A stretch of 64,000 nt of DNA from Sisyra terminalis (GCA_958496175.1 OY292275.1:10044001-10108000), one strand, 5' to 3'; counted from the stretch's first letter, positions 24,456 through 36,875 are shown. Notes: generated from the sequence alone by a model not told the origin. A program made the numbers and translations.

Positions 24456-25317
24456 TCTATACTAATATATAAAACTCTTACGTCTGTCTGTACATTTCGA
24501 TTTTGCACCCAATTTTAGCGTAAATAATTGTTTCAAGAGGCCCTTATTCCAAATTTAACCTTTTTAAAATTTTTATCTGTCTGTCTGTCTGTGTGTCCCG
24601 ATTTAACTAAAAAACGGAACAACCGAATTTAATGAAATTTGGTATTAAGATACAACACAATTTTCCACATACTATAGGCTACTTACCATTCCAAAAAAAT
24701 AATAAGGGAAGGAATTCCTTAGGGATGAAAACAGAAATTTTTACTTTATATAGGTGAGTTATATATAATTGTAAAAGGTAATTAAAGTAAGAAAATAATT
24801 TGTATAAATATTTTTAATTGAACTGATATAAAGCACAGTAAATTCAATTTAAAGTTTAAAAAATTGCCTCTTTGAAATATAAACCTTTATATATATAAGA
24901 CACATAGTTGATGTTAATAGCGACGTTAATAGAGATTCCTACTATATTTCAAAATCTAGACCCTTAACTTCTGTTATTTTAACGCGAGTATTTTGATAAG
25001 TTTCGACTTTTTTTAGTCATAATTAAGACCGACATTATTTATGTATAGATGCTGATTGATTTACGGATTATTTGGTCCATGTTAGGTAAACCTATCGTAG
25101 GTATACACAATAGACATACTCTTTTTAGATATTTATAAATATTTTTTGAAAATTAATAAATGAAATTCGACAAAATAGTGTTTTTAAGTTGATTATGTTT
25201 TTCATAAAAGAAATAAGAAAAATAAAAATTGCCATATACTACCACTACCAGGAGCAAACCTAAAAAGAAAACAATCAACACCAACGTTACGCAGACGAAG
25301 TCGTGGGGATCAGCTAG
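24456..25317 (+). mobile_element. Non-autonomous Helitron, 862 bp, inserted in the palindromic element
   Basis: It starts TCTATACTAATATATAAAAC after an A and ends GGGGATCAGCTAG before a T, fitting A|TC...CTAG|T. Near the 5' end lie a TCTG microsatellite (about 24570) and ACGGAACAACCGAATTTAATG, the usual Helitron 5' block. A short GACGAAGTC hairpin precedes the 3' end. Removing it restores the right arm of the host palindrome (TATATTAAATTTGTATA continues after the insert). No Rep/helicase is encoded. Confidence 0.88.
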
Positions 25318-25415
25318 TTATAATATTAAATTTGTATATTATTATGTTAAATTATACTACATAAATTGGACTGCAATATATTTTATATATTGTATACACA
25401 GCAAAACTCTATTGA

Positions 25416-25639
25416 ATTTTTATTTAACTAAAAGACGTTGAAAACAATTTTTTTTTTATAGAATATCACAAAAATGTTACAAATTAGTAGTGAAATGTAT
25501 ATTAAGTTAAAGATTGATAAAGATTTTAATTTTAACTTACTGAATAACCAAAAGTTTATCAATATTCATTCTTAGAAAGCTTCCTCGTTATTTATAAAAA
25601 AAAAAGTAATTTAAATCAATGTATTTGACAACGAAAGCT
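25416..25639. other. AT-rich spacer
   Basis: Nothing recognised. Confidence 0.5.
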
Positions 25640-27130
25640 TACCGAGACTTTAGACATTATCATTACGAAGAGCTTTCCGCTACATCGGACATCCGGTCAT
25701 TACGTGTTGAAATGATATATCAATAAAAGCAACGCTTCACTCATCCCATAAGGACCTCCCATTCCCCCATCTCGTCGTTGGCAATTTCATTTCTCCAAAC
25801 CATCAAAAAGATGGAACATAAGAGAAGTCAATACAATATACATCAAAGTCAAATAAAACACAAATACGAATGAGTATATTACGTAAGTGCATATGCTCTA
25901 CACTTGCATCATTATTTCGTTCGTAAATTGTGTTCGAATCGTAAAAATTTCTTTATTGTTTTTCTGCATGTGTTTACCAACTTTTATTATTGGTTGTAAA
26001 CTTTTGAAAAATCACGTGAGATTCATAAGTTTTTGCTGGGCGCGGACTATGTCTGGATTTTTATATTTGCAAGCCATTATTTTTATTGAATTTTTACATT
26101 GAATTACGGATTTGTTGGACGTTCAAGAGCTGTTATTCAAACAAATATGAAAAAGAATTTTAAAATTCAATTTTCAAGAACACTCGTACCTCAGATACTC
26201 TTCAATCTAGCATAGATAGAAAGTGCATTGTAAAAACTTTTTTATCTCTACAAAATAAATTGTTGGTAACAATTTTTTCTCCGTTTATATTAACGCAAAA
26301 GTTAAGATGAATGAGAAATGAACAAACAGCGCTGCGTATGTGGAAGTTAATGAACTAAAATACGACGCTAGATGCTAGACGAAAGCTCTGTAATTGACGT
26401 CGCGACGTTTCCAAGTAACACATATCAGTCAGAGATGGCGCGCAACTAAAACTTTTGCCTTTCAATAATTCAAGCATCAAACATATTATAAAATCATCCC
26501 TCTTGTTTTTTTTTTTTATAATTTAATAACGAATAAAATCTATAACGCAACAAGTAAGTCATTTATATCCCGCAAAATCCATTTCAATGCAAATTTTCTA
26601 GGCATAATCACCCTAATACCCCTACGCATAATGTTTTGCACTAAGTAAATCTTATAAATATACAAATAATGCGTTATTTTCTTAACATATTAGATCGGTT
26701 GAGCGACGCTCGTAAATCTGCCTCGTTTGCATAGTGTCGTCTTGTTGATGTCGTTAATAAACGCCGATTCCATAATATGCGGATATTATTTATTTGGATG
26801 TGCGGGTTCAATGTAAATGATGAATTTTGCATTATCGTGTTCAAGGCAGTCTGTTTAAAGTCTATTGAATGATTTATGAGGTATTGAAAATATCATCAAT
26901 AACTCATAAATTTATTTAGCTCCGATTTTTTTTTTATGTAGGCACTTCATTTTATGCAACGCCAAGATGCATCGGTATCGATATACATTTATGAAATATA
27001 TGAAGTGGTGTTTTCGTACAATGTATGTTAGGCCAATAAGTCATTGAAAATTGTCTGTGACGTTTTTATATTTGCTGATAAATTTGCGGAAATGAAACGT
27101 CACGCTTTTTTCTATAGCACTGGAAAATTC
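25640..27130. other. Mostly repeat-free, less AT-rich block (possible regulatory DNA)
   Basis: Patches with balanced composition occur at about 25630-25810, 26300-26450 and 26690-26830, with motifs such as GACGTCGCGACGTTTCC. No copies occur elsewhere in the window and no open frame shows coding character. A 71-codon plus-strand frame (25887-26102) has no splice context or known motif. A regulatory role is inferred only from composition. Confidence 0.3.
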
Positions 27131-27713
27131 AGCGAATTTTTCCGGAAGTAGAAGCTATATATATTGTTTCTAACTAAGCATCAATTTCCTTACAAACAAA
27201 TATTTGTCTTTGCCTAAATAAATTGAAATAAATGAACGGCAACATTAATGTTTTGTTATTCTAAAGAAAATTCTAAGCTTTTACAATATTGTATTGTGTT
27301 ACAAGAGAAATCAAGAATCATTTAACAAATAGAAATGGCTGTCGTTGAAAAACGCGACTAATCGCCTCTTTTCTTGCCGATTAATTTACAAGCATACAAA
27401 ATATCGTTTCTATTCTAACATTGTTTTTTATTCGGAATAAGAACATATTTCTTAACATAAGCTTTATTTTTTTTTTTAAGAAAATTTCTCATCGTAGTAT
27501 TTTGTATAAGATTAGTACGTAATTCTGGAATTAAAAATTAGGCAATAATATGCTTAGAAATTAAAATTTATAAAAAAATTTTAACAATTAACTTTTCGAA
27601 AGTGGTTATCAGGTTATCAATATTAGTAAAGAGTGGGCAAATGAAAAATTTTCAGTTTTTTTGATTTTTTTTTAGGGCTTTTTATTTAAGTTCTTTCGAT
27701 AAAAATTTAAGAA
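27131..27713. other. AT-rich non-coding stretch
   Basis: Nothing recognised. Confidence 0.5.
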
Positions 27714-27930
27714 TTAATTTTTAACAAGTTTTCGTCTCTTTCTTGAATTATTCTCGTCTATCTTTGGCAAGTTTGTGTTGTGCTTTCCTCGTTTTAATAA
27801 ATCCAAGATATCAATTCGTTTTCTTCTTTTTTTCTGGTAACCTTCCAGTTTTCGTTCTACAATATCAAGTATAAATCCTTTTTCTCTACGAATGTGGTCC
27901 ATGTAGTTAACTTTTAGCGTTTTCTAGTTC
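27714..27930 (-). pseudogene. Possible RTE-type LINE C-terminal fragment
   Basis: The minus-strand frame reads KTLKVNYMDHIRREKGFI, then LDIVERKLEG, KKRRKRIDILDLLKRGK and later NNSRKRRKLV. The order K-x-x-Y-x-x-H-I-x-R, I-x-E/x-K-x-E-G, a basic R-R-K-R segment and a terminal W/R-K-L-V resembles the C-terminal tail of RTE-like LINE ORF2 proteins. That tail runs 'LGHIMR..KYEIL..ILEGKIEGKR..GRR..SWL'. The reverse transcriptase domain itself is absent. Assignment is by pattern memory only; a chance Lys/Arg-rich frame is possible. Confidence 0.4.
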
Positions 27931-28910
27931 TATATAGATAAAAGTTCTTTCTTTGTTGCCTTTTTTCAATTTAGTTTCGTTCTACATTAGTCTCCCGATT
28001 CTTTATTTACTTTTTCTTAAATACATCGCATCCTTACGACCCCATCGAACCTTACAACAAAACTCAAAAAACTATTTTTTTCAGAAGTCAAAAAACTTAA
28101 AAACTTTTATGAGCCAAAAATTTGTAATTTATTATATTTGAAGTTGTAAATTAAAAGTTGTATTTTAACTGCTTAAAGGTGTAATTTACTCATAAACTTA
28201 TAAACTTATTAACAATAATAAAACCATCCTTTTGACCAATGATACTTTACTTTTTTTCACCTTTTCCAAATAAGTCAATTAATAAGTGAAGTTGACACAC
28301 GTTTACTGGCTGATATTTATATATTTTCGAAATCACTTGGTACTATTAACTCAAATTTGATCATTTTTTAGTTAAACGACTTTTATCGCAAGGGTACGAC
28401 TTATTGTTTTTATGAAAACACGATTTAATATTATACTTTTTTATGGGAGAATTAAACGAAAAAGTAGTTACCAGAACAAGATTTTCCTAATTCCTACAGA
28501 TTGCCAAATTTTCGGACATAAAAGCAAAAAAATTCCGGTAACAGAATGACGAATGCTGATTCGGAAAAACAATGCTCTACATAGTGTTTTCTCGTACAGT
28601 TTTCTTTCTTTAATTACAGCTGAAATCCTTAATATAACTTTCAAATTTAAAGCTTAATTTTCTGAAGAAATTAAAAACAAGTTTACAAAACAATATATTT
28701 GTTTATCAAGCTCCAACTTATAGACTTCTGCTCTAGACTATTATATCTATACTAGTGGATAGAGAACCAATGATTGTTTACCAAATTTGAAGGTGGTTCT
28801 TAGAAATTTTCTTTTGTTCATTCAATCCATTATGTTCCCAATGACTAACTAAGTAATTCCCAAAAAAGGTATTACCATGTATAATCGAAAAACTTCCTAT
28901 TAATACAGTG
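27931..28910. other. AT-rich non-coding stretch
   Basis: No gene or element recognised. Confidence 0.5.
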
Positions 28911-28945
28911 TTTATTTTGAAAGTGGTGTAAGTTCACTTCAAATT
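28911..28945. repeat. Solo end of the 15667-15911 MITE family
   Basis: TTTATTTTGAAAGTGGTGTA continuing AGTTCACTTCAA matches the left end of the MITE at 15667. No opposite end is found nearby. Confidence 0.6.
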
Positions 28946-30043
28946 ACACGGAAATATGTATGGGTAAGTCATGACTCTTTAAATTTGACCATATGTTTAA
29001 TTTCCTACATAATATAATAAATTTATTTTGATGTAATGTTTCAAATTTTGAAAATAAAAAATGCTTTTTAAATTGTTTATTGATCAAAACTTTATTATCG
29101 ATTGCATGCATTATTATCATTTACTTTGTTTTTGCCAAAAATGAAATTCCACAAATCGTAGAATCAAACATTTATTATTGTAATATAATTAAAGTTTATT
29201 TATTTTTACTTTATTTTATAATTTACTTATGCATTAATCTTTAAACATATAAAAGCTCTAGACTAATAGTTCTCCAACTGTGCTATACAAGGAATTGTCA
29301 TCAATGATAATTGAATATTATTTATTATTTGAATGTCAAAGTTTTGTACAATCATAAAAAAAAATGTAGGCCAAATTCCTTATTCAATTTTGCTCAAATA
29401 TTCTGAAACAAAACCATTGATGTTAACAAAATAGTTTGAGAAATGCGTTTCTTGATAAATACCCAAAAAAAAAATACCACTAGAGTTAAATATTTTCTTA
29501 AACAATCTTAATATATTTTAGGATCCATCATATTTAAAGTTTTACGGTATTGTATTTCACTGTCAATAATTATCGTGCAAAAACATTAACTACAAAACGA
29601 ACCACAATGAGTTAATATACTGCACTATATAACTTAAATCCTCCCCTGTGTACAAGTAACTTGACAATAACTGAATGAAAGCCGTTTTTATATCAGCTTG
29701 ATTCTTGGGCATTTTTTCACGTCAATATATTTTATTAATTGCCTTTTGTCATCGTTTTTGTTTGCTATCTGTCATTCTCGGTCTTCCATTTTAGTTCCTT
29801 CAAAAGTCTTGTTTTCTTCACATCAATATTTGGTTTTTATGTAAGTAACTGCAATAAAACTAAGCTATTATTTCGCGATTATAAAATGTGACCCTCAAAT
29901 GTCAACAAAAGTAAATAAAGTAATCAAATTTCCCTTTATTTAAATACATTTCCTTCGTTTTATACTCTCTTGTTCAGTGTTTGAATCAAAAAAATTTCAA
30001 TAAAATTCCTTTTATTATTTTTGTATGGTAGCCGTAAGTTTTA
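28946..30043. other. AT-rich non-coding stretch
   Basis: No gene or element recognised. Confidence 0.5.
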
Positions 30044-30221
30044 TTATACGATTATAAGGTCAAAGGTAATAAGAACAGTGATTTAAATCCGGAAGGATAT
30101 GGTACTAATAAAATATTAAGAAACTGTAGGCCTATTTTTTTTCTCAATAAATTTTTGAACTAAAAAATAAAATAAATAAATTTATAATAATATATGTCTT
30201 TGAGATTCAATTAAAAAATTA

Positions 30222-30272
30222 CTTTATTATGACGCGTTTCGACAGTTTTTGACTGTCATCATCAGGTAATAA
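30222..30272 (-). ncRNA. Hammerhead-like motif, family 2, left arm
   Basis: On the minus strand: CTGATGA (30265-30259), extra T, helix II GACAG/CTGTC, GAAA (30240-30237), palindromic helix III ACGCGT (30237-30232), site base C (30231). Helix I can pair TTATTA before the core with TAATAA after the site, with one C/A mismatch next to the core. Confidence 0.5.
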
Positions 30273-30317
30273 AAATAATAATCTTTTATTATTATTATAA
30301 CAATTATTATTATTATT

Positions 30318-30368
30318 ATTATTACCTGATGATGACAGTCAAAAACTGTCGAAACGCGTTATAATAAA
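30318..30368 (+). ncRNA. Hammerhead-like motif, family 2, right arm
   Basis: The motif has CTGATGA 30326-30332, extra T, helix II GACAG/CTGTC, GAAA 30351-30354 and palindromic helix III ACGCGT 30354-30359. The site base is T (30360) instead of the C seen in the left arm, probably a decay change. Confidence 0.45.
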
Positions 30369-30600
30369 GTAATTTTTTAATTGAATCTCAAAGACATATA
30401 TTATTATTAATTTATTTATTTTATTTTTTAGTTCAAAAATTTATTGAGAAAAAAAATAGGCCTACAGTTTCTTAATATTTTATTAGTACCATATCCTTCC
30501 GGATTTAAATCACTGTGCTTATTACCTTTGACCTTATAATCGTATAATTTCGTTTTAATTGAATCTCAAAGACATATTTATATATATATATTATTATCCA

Positions 30601-31197
30601 TTAATTTATTGTGATTCGGAAGTAAATAAAATACTTATCAATGTTAAAAATAAATAAACTGTTTAATAAATTCTTATTTTTTTAAAACCACTAAAGTTTA
30701 AAAAAATTAAACTTTATTGGATCGAGGTTTGCAAATTTCAAATTTATCTTCAGGAGTATTTAAAAGCTCATCAATTTAAGGTTGCTTGTGGCTTAAAACT
30801 TAAACCTAAAAGTTTACCTAAATTTTTCAGAAAATACCACCAATTATATTTTTCAACAAGTATTCATAAATCAAAATATTTCGTAAATTTTACAACAATT
30901 CTAAATATTCCAAAAATTGATTTCAAAATTAATGTTTAATATCCCTTTGACATCTCGAATATCAAAAGCTGTTTGATCTGATAGATATCACATAGTAATG
31001 TAATATAGTTAGGGAAAGTAAAGCGATAATGAAATAAATGGAATTGAATTCAAAGCATATCAAAATAAATATATAAACCTAGACCACTATCAAAGTGTGG
31101 AAAAGACATAGGTTCGCAGTTGAATTTCATTATATAAATTACAACAAAATTATTTATCTTTTTTTTGGAAAGAGCTAATCAAAAGGCCTCATAAAGA
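30601..31197. other. AT-rich non-coding stretch
   Basis: Nothing recognised. Confidence 0.5.
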
Positions 31198-32266
31198 TGT
31201 ACATTAGGGTGTCCGTTATTTCCCAAATTGATGTTTTTACAGCGATCGCCCCCTGAATTTTTAGTTTAAGATATAAAAAAATTATCCAATATAATAAAGC
31301 TCTTAATTTCTTGATTAAACCGTGCCGGAATCATGTGACTTTTACCATTTAAATAACATGGGATTATTTGACTTTTTACTTTTAATTTTTTTCTCAGAAA
31401 CAAATGGATAAAAAGATTTACGGTCAAATTATTCTGACGTAAAATTTAACGCTCTACAAAAAAGGTCTCTTTTAAATTTTCGATTAAATCACTCCATTAA
31501 AAGTTATTCAACATTTCACTTGTGCCTTATATAAATCTTGCAATATTTTAAACTTTTTGCTCATTTTTACTTTTTTTAACTATAAAATCATTGATAAAGA
31601 AGATAAAAATTTATTATTAATAGAGCGCCAGTGATTATTTGTGTAAATTTTATGACTTGAACTGAAAATTAAACCAAAAAAAAACTTTTTTTGACAATTA
31701 AAACAGGTGACATAAAATCCGAATTAGCTATTGATGTGAAATTCAATTTATCCACGATAAATTTTCGTACTTTAATCAATATTTTGTACCTACGAAGTGA
31801 GTATCACACTAATTAATGAGACTATCGACAAAAGTTCAATTAAAATTCAAATTTTTACCATTTCACCATTTCTTAGAACTTGAAGTCAACAAATTAAATG
31901 TTGAATAAATTACAAAATACAAATTAAACAAATTAATTCAAGTTAAATGTTGAATAACTTTTAAGGGAGTGATTTAATCGAAAATTCATATGAGACCTTT
32001 TTTGTAGAGCGTTAAATTTTACGTCAGAATAATTTGACCTTAAATCTTTTCATTCATTTGTTTCTGAGAAAAAAAAATTAAAAGTAAAAAGTCAAATAAT
32101 TCCATGTTATTTAAATGGAAAAAGTGACTTGATTCCGGCACGGTTTAATCAAGAAATTAAGGGCTTAATTATATTGAATAATTTTTTTTATATCTTAAAC
32201 TAAAAATTCGGGGGGCGATCGCTGTAAAAAAAACAATTTGGGAAATAACGGACACCCTAATGTACA
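31198..32266. mobile_element. Complete ~1.07-kb foldback element with ~300-bp inverted arms
   Basis: The ends are TGTACATTAGGGTGTCCG (left) and its exact inverse (right). The arms of about 300 bp (31198-31500 and 31955-32266) are about 90% alike by eye. They share GCGATCGCC, CCGTGCCGGAATCA, CATGGGATTATTTGACTTTT and AGCGTTAAATTTTACGTCAG. A 450-bp AT-rich centre has no frame of interest. TGTACA at both tips is palindromic, so the target duplication (TA, GTAC or TGTACA) cannot be fixed. Another copy begins the window. Confidence 0.88.
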
Positions 32267-32899
32267 TGACCGATTATCAATGCTTATACCCCTTGGTTTT
32301 TAAATATTTACAATTAAAGCTTAATTATCATTTAGTTGTGATACTTCAAAGCTTTAAATTTCATTTATTTGAACCACTTAGTTCCGGAAGCTTAGTTTAA
32401 AAGAAGCATTTTAAAAAATAGATATTTATAAAAAACGTCATCTTTGCGACAAAGAAAAAGCAAAAATGCCATTAAAAATTGTGGAACGAAGAAAGCGTTC
32501 TTTCAAATCCCCAATCATTTTTCTATTTAATAAGATTAAAACTGTAAAACAGAATTTCACTCTGTTAATTAGTGGATGATATGACAAAGGGGCTCATCTC
32601 TCATTCCCTGACAGTACTGTGAATGTTTAAAATGTTTTATGCTTCCCATTAATTACAGTAGAAGATCACAGTTAATTGAAGTGGCATGAGAAAATGCATC
32701 ACATCATATATAGATACGGGTCTGGGAATTTCCATACAACTTTTTTTTTTTGTGAAACTAGACTTATTTTCAAATGCAACATTAGAGTCAATACACATTT
32801 GAAAAAAAAATGTTTTAGATTTGCAAAGGGGGTGGTTTGTTTCAATGGTGGTTGAAAGAAAAATTTAAATGTAGAATTGTTGCAATGGGAACATCTAGT
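32267..32899. other. AT-rich non-coding stretch
   Basis: Nothing recognised. Confidence 0.45.
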
Positions 32900-33830
32900 G
32901 CTTGTTTGTAATGAAAATGGATGGATGTTGGATGACTAATTTTTTACTGTTCACATTTTATTTTAGAAAATAAAACATATATGTGTGGCATCTATGCATA
33001 CGTAAATCGTAAAAATACGGTTTAATGATGGGAAAATAAACGTTAAATCGAAGAATACGAGACGAACATTAAATCCGAAAAAATCTGTTTCTTAACATTT
33101 TCTATCAACCACTACTTAATCTAAATTAATTCCTGTTGGATTTCAGCCAAGTCAAGGCCAGGCACGAACGAGTCAACATCTTTCCCCTTTATTATATCAA
33201 CATTTTGCCAAGTTTACGTTTTTCGAAATAGTAAAATTCACTTTGAACTTGTATTCAATTATTTGATTGTTCTTAGCAATTATTTTCAGCACCGAAAGTG
33301 CCACGTGAACGTGATGATCCACACACGTGTGCCCATAAATGTGTCCTCCAGACCATATCTTTAACGTTTGCTTTATAGACTCAATAAATCTTAAGTGTAA
33401 CTCATTCATGAAATTAAATTTTATTGCACAATATAAACGTATCCCTCAATCATTTTTCTCGAATTATATTTGTGCGTTTCGACTTGTCGTTCGACTGTCA
33501 CAATCCATTTATATGTACCGAAAAAAAATTTATCGCCCTACACAACAAAAGCAAAAAGCTCCACATCGAAGCCGTACGTGTAATGTGTGCTAAACCATAA
33601 TTTAACGTGAGATCTGGTGATCAAGTTTTGAAACGAAATGACAAAAAGCAGAAAGATGTTCAGCCGGTTCTTTGACGATGCCACATCGTCTAAAAATAAA
33701 TGTGTGCATCCTTTTTTTCTCCCATTTTTGTCAATAGACAATTTCCAAGAAAACGTTCTCAAGGTTTCGTCAGGATAACATCGATCGTGATTGATGTGGC
33801 CATCGAACAATAGTGGATTAAGAAAAAAAT
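32900..33830. other. Less AT-rich, repeat-free block (possible regulatory DNA)
   Basis: Balanced-composition patches occur at about 33130-33190, 33290-33360 and 33530-33800. Several short frames exist on both strands, none with a recognisable motif. A fair acceptor (GGATTTCAG at 33143) opens a frame on the plus strand, but no matching donor or family is seen. Confidence 0.3.
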
Positions 33831-35430
33831 ATCTCGAGACATGTATTTAACTTCTTTTTCAATTAAAAACTTCTCAACATTTATTTCGTTAAATCGTTAA
33901 AAAAATTAAAAAATTATCTATCTTAAAGTTTGAAAATTGAAGGGATGATACTTGAATTTATATGGCGTGCTTTACTGCTAATTGGATGTCGTACTTGATG
34001 TATCTCGGAGAGGCAAAGAACGAAAACCACCTCAAAGATATTCAAATAACAGGAAGATCGGAAAGATATCTACAGTTGCATCCCCTAATGTTTGTATATG
34101 TACACACATTTATGTGTTCAAACATTACCTACCTACGACTGCTGGGTAATTAAAATAGACATTAATTTCAATTTGATGCAACGTTCTAAAAATATTCACG
34201 GAAAAAAGTTAAAATAGATTCAGAGTTTTAGAGTGTAATTCAAGCAATTATTTATTCAATATATTAAATATTTTGAGGTAATTGCACTTAAAAATTCAGC
34301 GATTTTCCAAAATCAAGTTCTTCATTGACAAATATAATTCGAAATACGAGTCAACACTTATTTTGGGAAAAAACATGCGTAAAGAAACACTCGTATTGTA
34401 GAAAATCAGAGAACAATATAATTCCATCGTTAATGTTTGTTCCATAACAAAATCAATTCTTAATTATCACGAGGACTTTTTTAACATATATTAGGGGTAT
34501 CGGAAAAGAATTTCGTTTTTAAACCAAAAGTAATTCAATTGCACATTTGTCTGCTTATAAGTTACTTCAAAGTGGTACTAAATATATTATATGATTAAAG
34601 TAATTTAGCAACTTAATAACAATAACAAAATATATTTAATTCCGAAGTTTATATTGAAATGGTAGGACCAAAAACCCGAAAGAATATAAATTCGGTATAG
34701 AATGATCATCGAGTTTTACAGGGTAGCAATGAAAGTTATTACTAAAAACATTTCCAATGTTTATCTAGGTGCATTAGAAGTTTATTAATGACAAATGAGT
34801 TCAAAATTGATAATAACCATTTCTCCAAATGGCACCAACGAAATATGACAAAAAATTTAACCAATAAAAAGTTAAGGTGGGAAATGGCGCCAAATGTATG
34901 CCAGATAGTCAAAGAGCTGTCAAATAATTCCAATTAATCTTAATCGATTGGCCAAATACCCAAAAGTGTCCAAAAACTGTTAAAAGATAAAATTTTACGC
35001 TACAACACTGTAATTCAAGACCCTTTTGCAGAATAAAAGCCCTGGAAAAATCTAATTAATTAATGAGGAGGTGATATTGCCGTACCCACTATAATGGTAC
35101 AAAGTTATTTCTATTTATTTTAATCGTTATTTTTACTAATTGGTAAACAAATTGAAAGCATAAGCGATGTTCAAAATGTAACTTTTTGATATTTTCCTTA
35201 GTTATCAATTAATTTTTGCTAATATAGCATTAAAAATTTGCACACTAGATGTCAAAACGTTAAAACTATTGAGACTGATTATATCATTGATTTAAAATCA
35301 ATAATTGTAACAAAGTTTTGTGTTTAGATTGTATTTTGAAAAAACGACATTCTCTTCCGATTTGTAATCAATAAATTTGTAATCAGTAAAAATATTAATT
35401 ATATAAACTAATCAATGGTATTTGACTTGT
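33831..35430. other. AT-rich non-coding stretch
   Basis: No confident feature. A mariner-end-like string (TTAGGGGTATCGGAAAAGAA) lies at 34492 and a 49-codon plus-strand frame at 34784, but neither could be tied to an element. Confidence 0.4.
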
Positions 35431-35439
35431 GAAAGTGTT

Positions 35440-35870
35440 CCCACTGTCGTATCCTCCTAGTTAGCATCAGGATTTCTTTCTACCAATTCTAGTGGTAGTT
35501 TTTTTATCTTTTGACCATTTTAAAGTTCAACAGAGGGTTAATTTCTGGATTTGTGGACTTGATAATTTTCCATGTTCTGGTTTCTCAATCTCAACATTTC
35601 TTTTTTGAGGACTACTTTTAGGTTCTTGTGAAGGATATCGTTTGTTATGTACCACGGTGCATCAACGATGGCTCAGAAAATCTTCGATTAGGTTCGCAGG
35701 AGCACAACAATAATTGCTCATATATGTCCATAGTTTAATCCCATATGACCAAATGGGTATGATTATTGCTTTGTAGAGTAGTAACTTGTTTTTCAACGAT
35801 AGTTGGTGAAATTTAACTTCAACTTGCTGCCGAAAGTAAGGAACCATAACTCGGAGTTCTGGTAAGCAAA
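35440..35870 (-). pseudogene. Jockey-like non-LTR retrotransposon 3' coding tail, copy A
   Basis: The minus-strand frame contains FHQLSLKNKLLLYKAIIIPI, then WSYGIKLW. This is the conserved segment just after the reverse transcriptase domain of Jockey-clade LINEs (LS..NKLLLYKAI..PIW.YG..LWG). The next frame has APANLIEDFLSHRWC and VVHNKRYPS, then a Lys/Pro-rich end. Upstream catalytic motifs are absent, so it is a 5'-truncated, stop-containing relic. It abuts copy B on the same strand. Confidence 0.8.
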
Positions 35871-36009
35871 TGGTGGAAATTTTCCCTCAAAAATGTCATT
35901 TGAAAGTTTTATTACCATTTTAACACATATTTACTACAGATATTGCCAAATTATACCTTGTTTATATGTTTCAAACGTAACCAAAAAACTTTACCGTATT
36001 TTTTTTTTT

Positions 36010-36720
36010 CTAAGTATCAATTGGTCATCAGGATTGTAGTCTTTTTATCCAGTTTGATAGCAGGAATCTAGCATTATAGAGAACACTCACATTACTCTTT
36101 AACATTAGGTTGATAATGCGACACTTTAATCGTCTTATAAGTTGAGGCTCCAGGACTGATGTCATCAATGGATTTGGATGATGATGTAATTTGCCAAAGT
36201 ATTTGTTGACACGAGTCTCCACTTTGTCGGTTCCTCTGCCTACTGTTGGAACTAGCGGCTCTATTCACAGGGTTTCTTTAGTTATGTACCATGAGGTATC
36301 TACCGATTGTCTAAGTACTTTTGATTGAGCTAGTAGAACGTTTATGCTAGACTTCTGGCAAAGCCCCAAAGTTCAGTACCATACGTCCTAATTGAAATTA
36401 TTATTGTTTTGTATCGAAAAAGTTTATGACGAAAGTTTAAGGGAAAGTTTTTAGAGTTATTCCAAAAGTCAGAGTAGTTTCTTGAAATTGTTGCAAATCG
36501 CTTTTCTTTTTTGTACAATTTGGTGCTTTCACATGAGCCTTTAGTCAACGTGAACTTCGAAATATTAAACCTGATCTGATGTGAGAATATCGATGGCAAT
36601 TAAGTTGACCAGAGGATATATTACATTTCTTAGTGTGAAGGTTACCTGAATCGATTTAGTCTTGTTTATGGTGACCTTCTATTTGTTAACCCACGCGATC
36701 AGTAAATGCATGTGGTCCTA
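36010..36720 (-). pseudogene. Jockey-like non-LTR retrotransposon 3' coding tail, copy B
   Basis: Read on the minus strand across frameshifts: INKTKSIQVTFTLR (the usual N..K(T/S)...V.FTLR), then FPLNFRHKLFRYKTIIISIR and TYGTELWGFA. Next come QSKVLRQSVDTSWYITKETL, and finally HHHPNPLMTSVLEPQLIRRL. These are, in order, the post-RT thumb region, the FQSKVLR..V.APWYV block and the HPNPL...RRLKR tail of Jockey-type ORF2. It is 5'-truncated and has several stops. The protein would have been a reverse transcriptase used in target-primed integration. Confidence 0.88.
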
Positions 36721-36786
36721 GACGTAGGTACCGAGTAAACGTTAATGTAAGAAACTATGATTACCGTATCATTCGTAAAAGTTACC

Positions 36787-36875
36787 AGTCATTATTTTGG
36801 CTAAATTCTTTTGAAGCAATAGTTGATTTTAAATCATTTGGTATATGTTATTAAAAATATTTAGCCAAAATGACT
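36787..36875. repeat. 18-bp inverted repeat
   Basis: AGTCATTATTTTGGCTAAAT at 36787-36806 is matched in inverse by ATTTAGCCAAAATGACT at 36859-36875 with one base difference. The loop is about 50 bp. It may be a tiny hairpin element; no duplication is visible. Confidence 0.8.

Larger units (their letters stand above)
23891..25403. mobile_element. Palindromic Penelope-like (hammerhead-bearing) element, split by a Helitron
   Basis: The left arm (about 23929-24196) and right arm (24232-24455, resumed at 25318-25402) are near-perfect inverted copies around a 35-bp loop. The exact 12-bp direct repeat AAACTCTATTGA at 23879-23890 and 25404-25415 is the likely target duplication. About 40 bp at the left tip have no match on the right. 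Each arm carries a hammerhead-like motif. Head-to-head truncated copies and variable target duplications are typical of Penelope-like elements. No reverse transcriptase or GIY-YIG frame is present, so assignment rests on the structure and the ribozyme-like motif. Confidence 0.6.
30044..30600. mobile_element. Palindromic Penelope-like (hammerhead-bearing) element
   Basis: The left arm 30044-30277 and right arm 30317-30547 are inverted copies with few differences. They start TTATACGATTATAAGGTCAA, meet at an ATT-rich loop, and each carries a hammerhead-like motif. A third, partial copy of the arm (TTTTAATTGAATCTCAAAGA) follows at 30553-30600. It has the same layout as 23891-25403, with unrelated arm sequence. 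No coding region is present. Confidence 0.6.

Noticed and set aside
23884..24472. Two nearly identical open frames starting MMTTDEDCLAIEIRIWVIRH
   Set aside because: They are mirror-image translations of the palindromic element's arms and contain the ribozyme-like motif. They are not genes.
34492..34522. String resembling a mariner terminal repeat (TTAGGGGTATCGGAAAAGAA)
   Set aside because: Several differences from the true mariner end at 11791. No matching inverse end and no transposase relic were found nearby.
34784..34936. Plus-strand frame with KWHQRNMTKNLTNKKLRWEM
   Set aside because: I could not match it to a family. It is short, AT-rich and closed by stops on both sides without splice signals.
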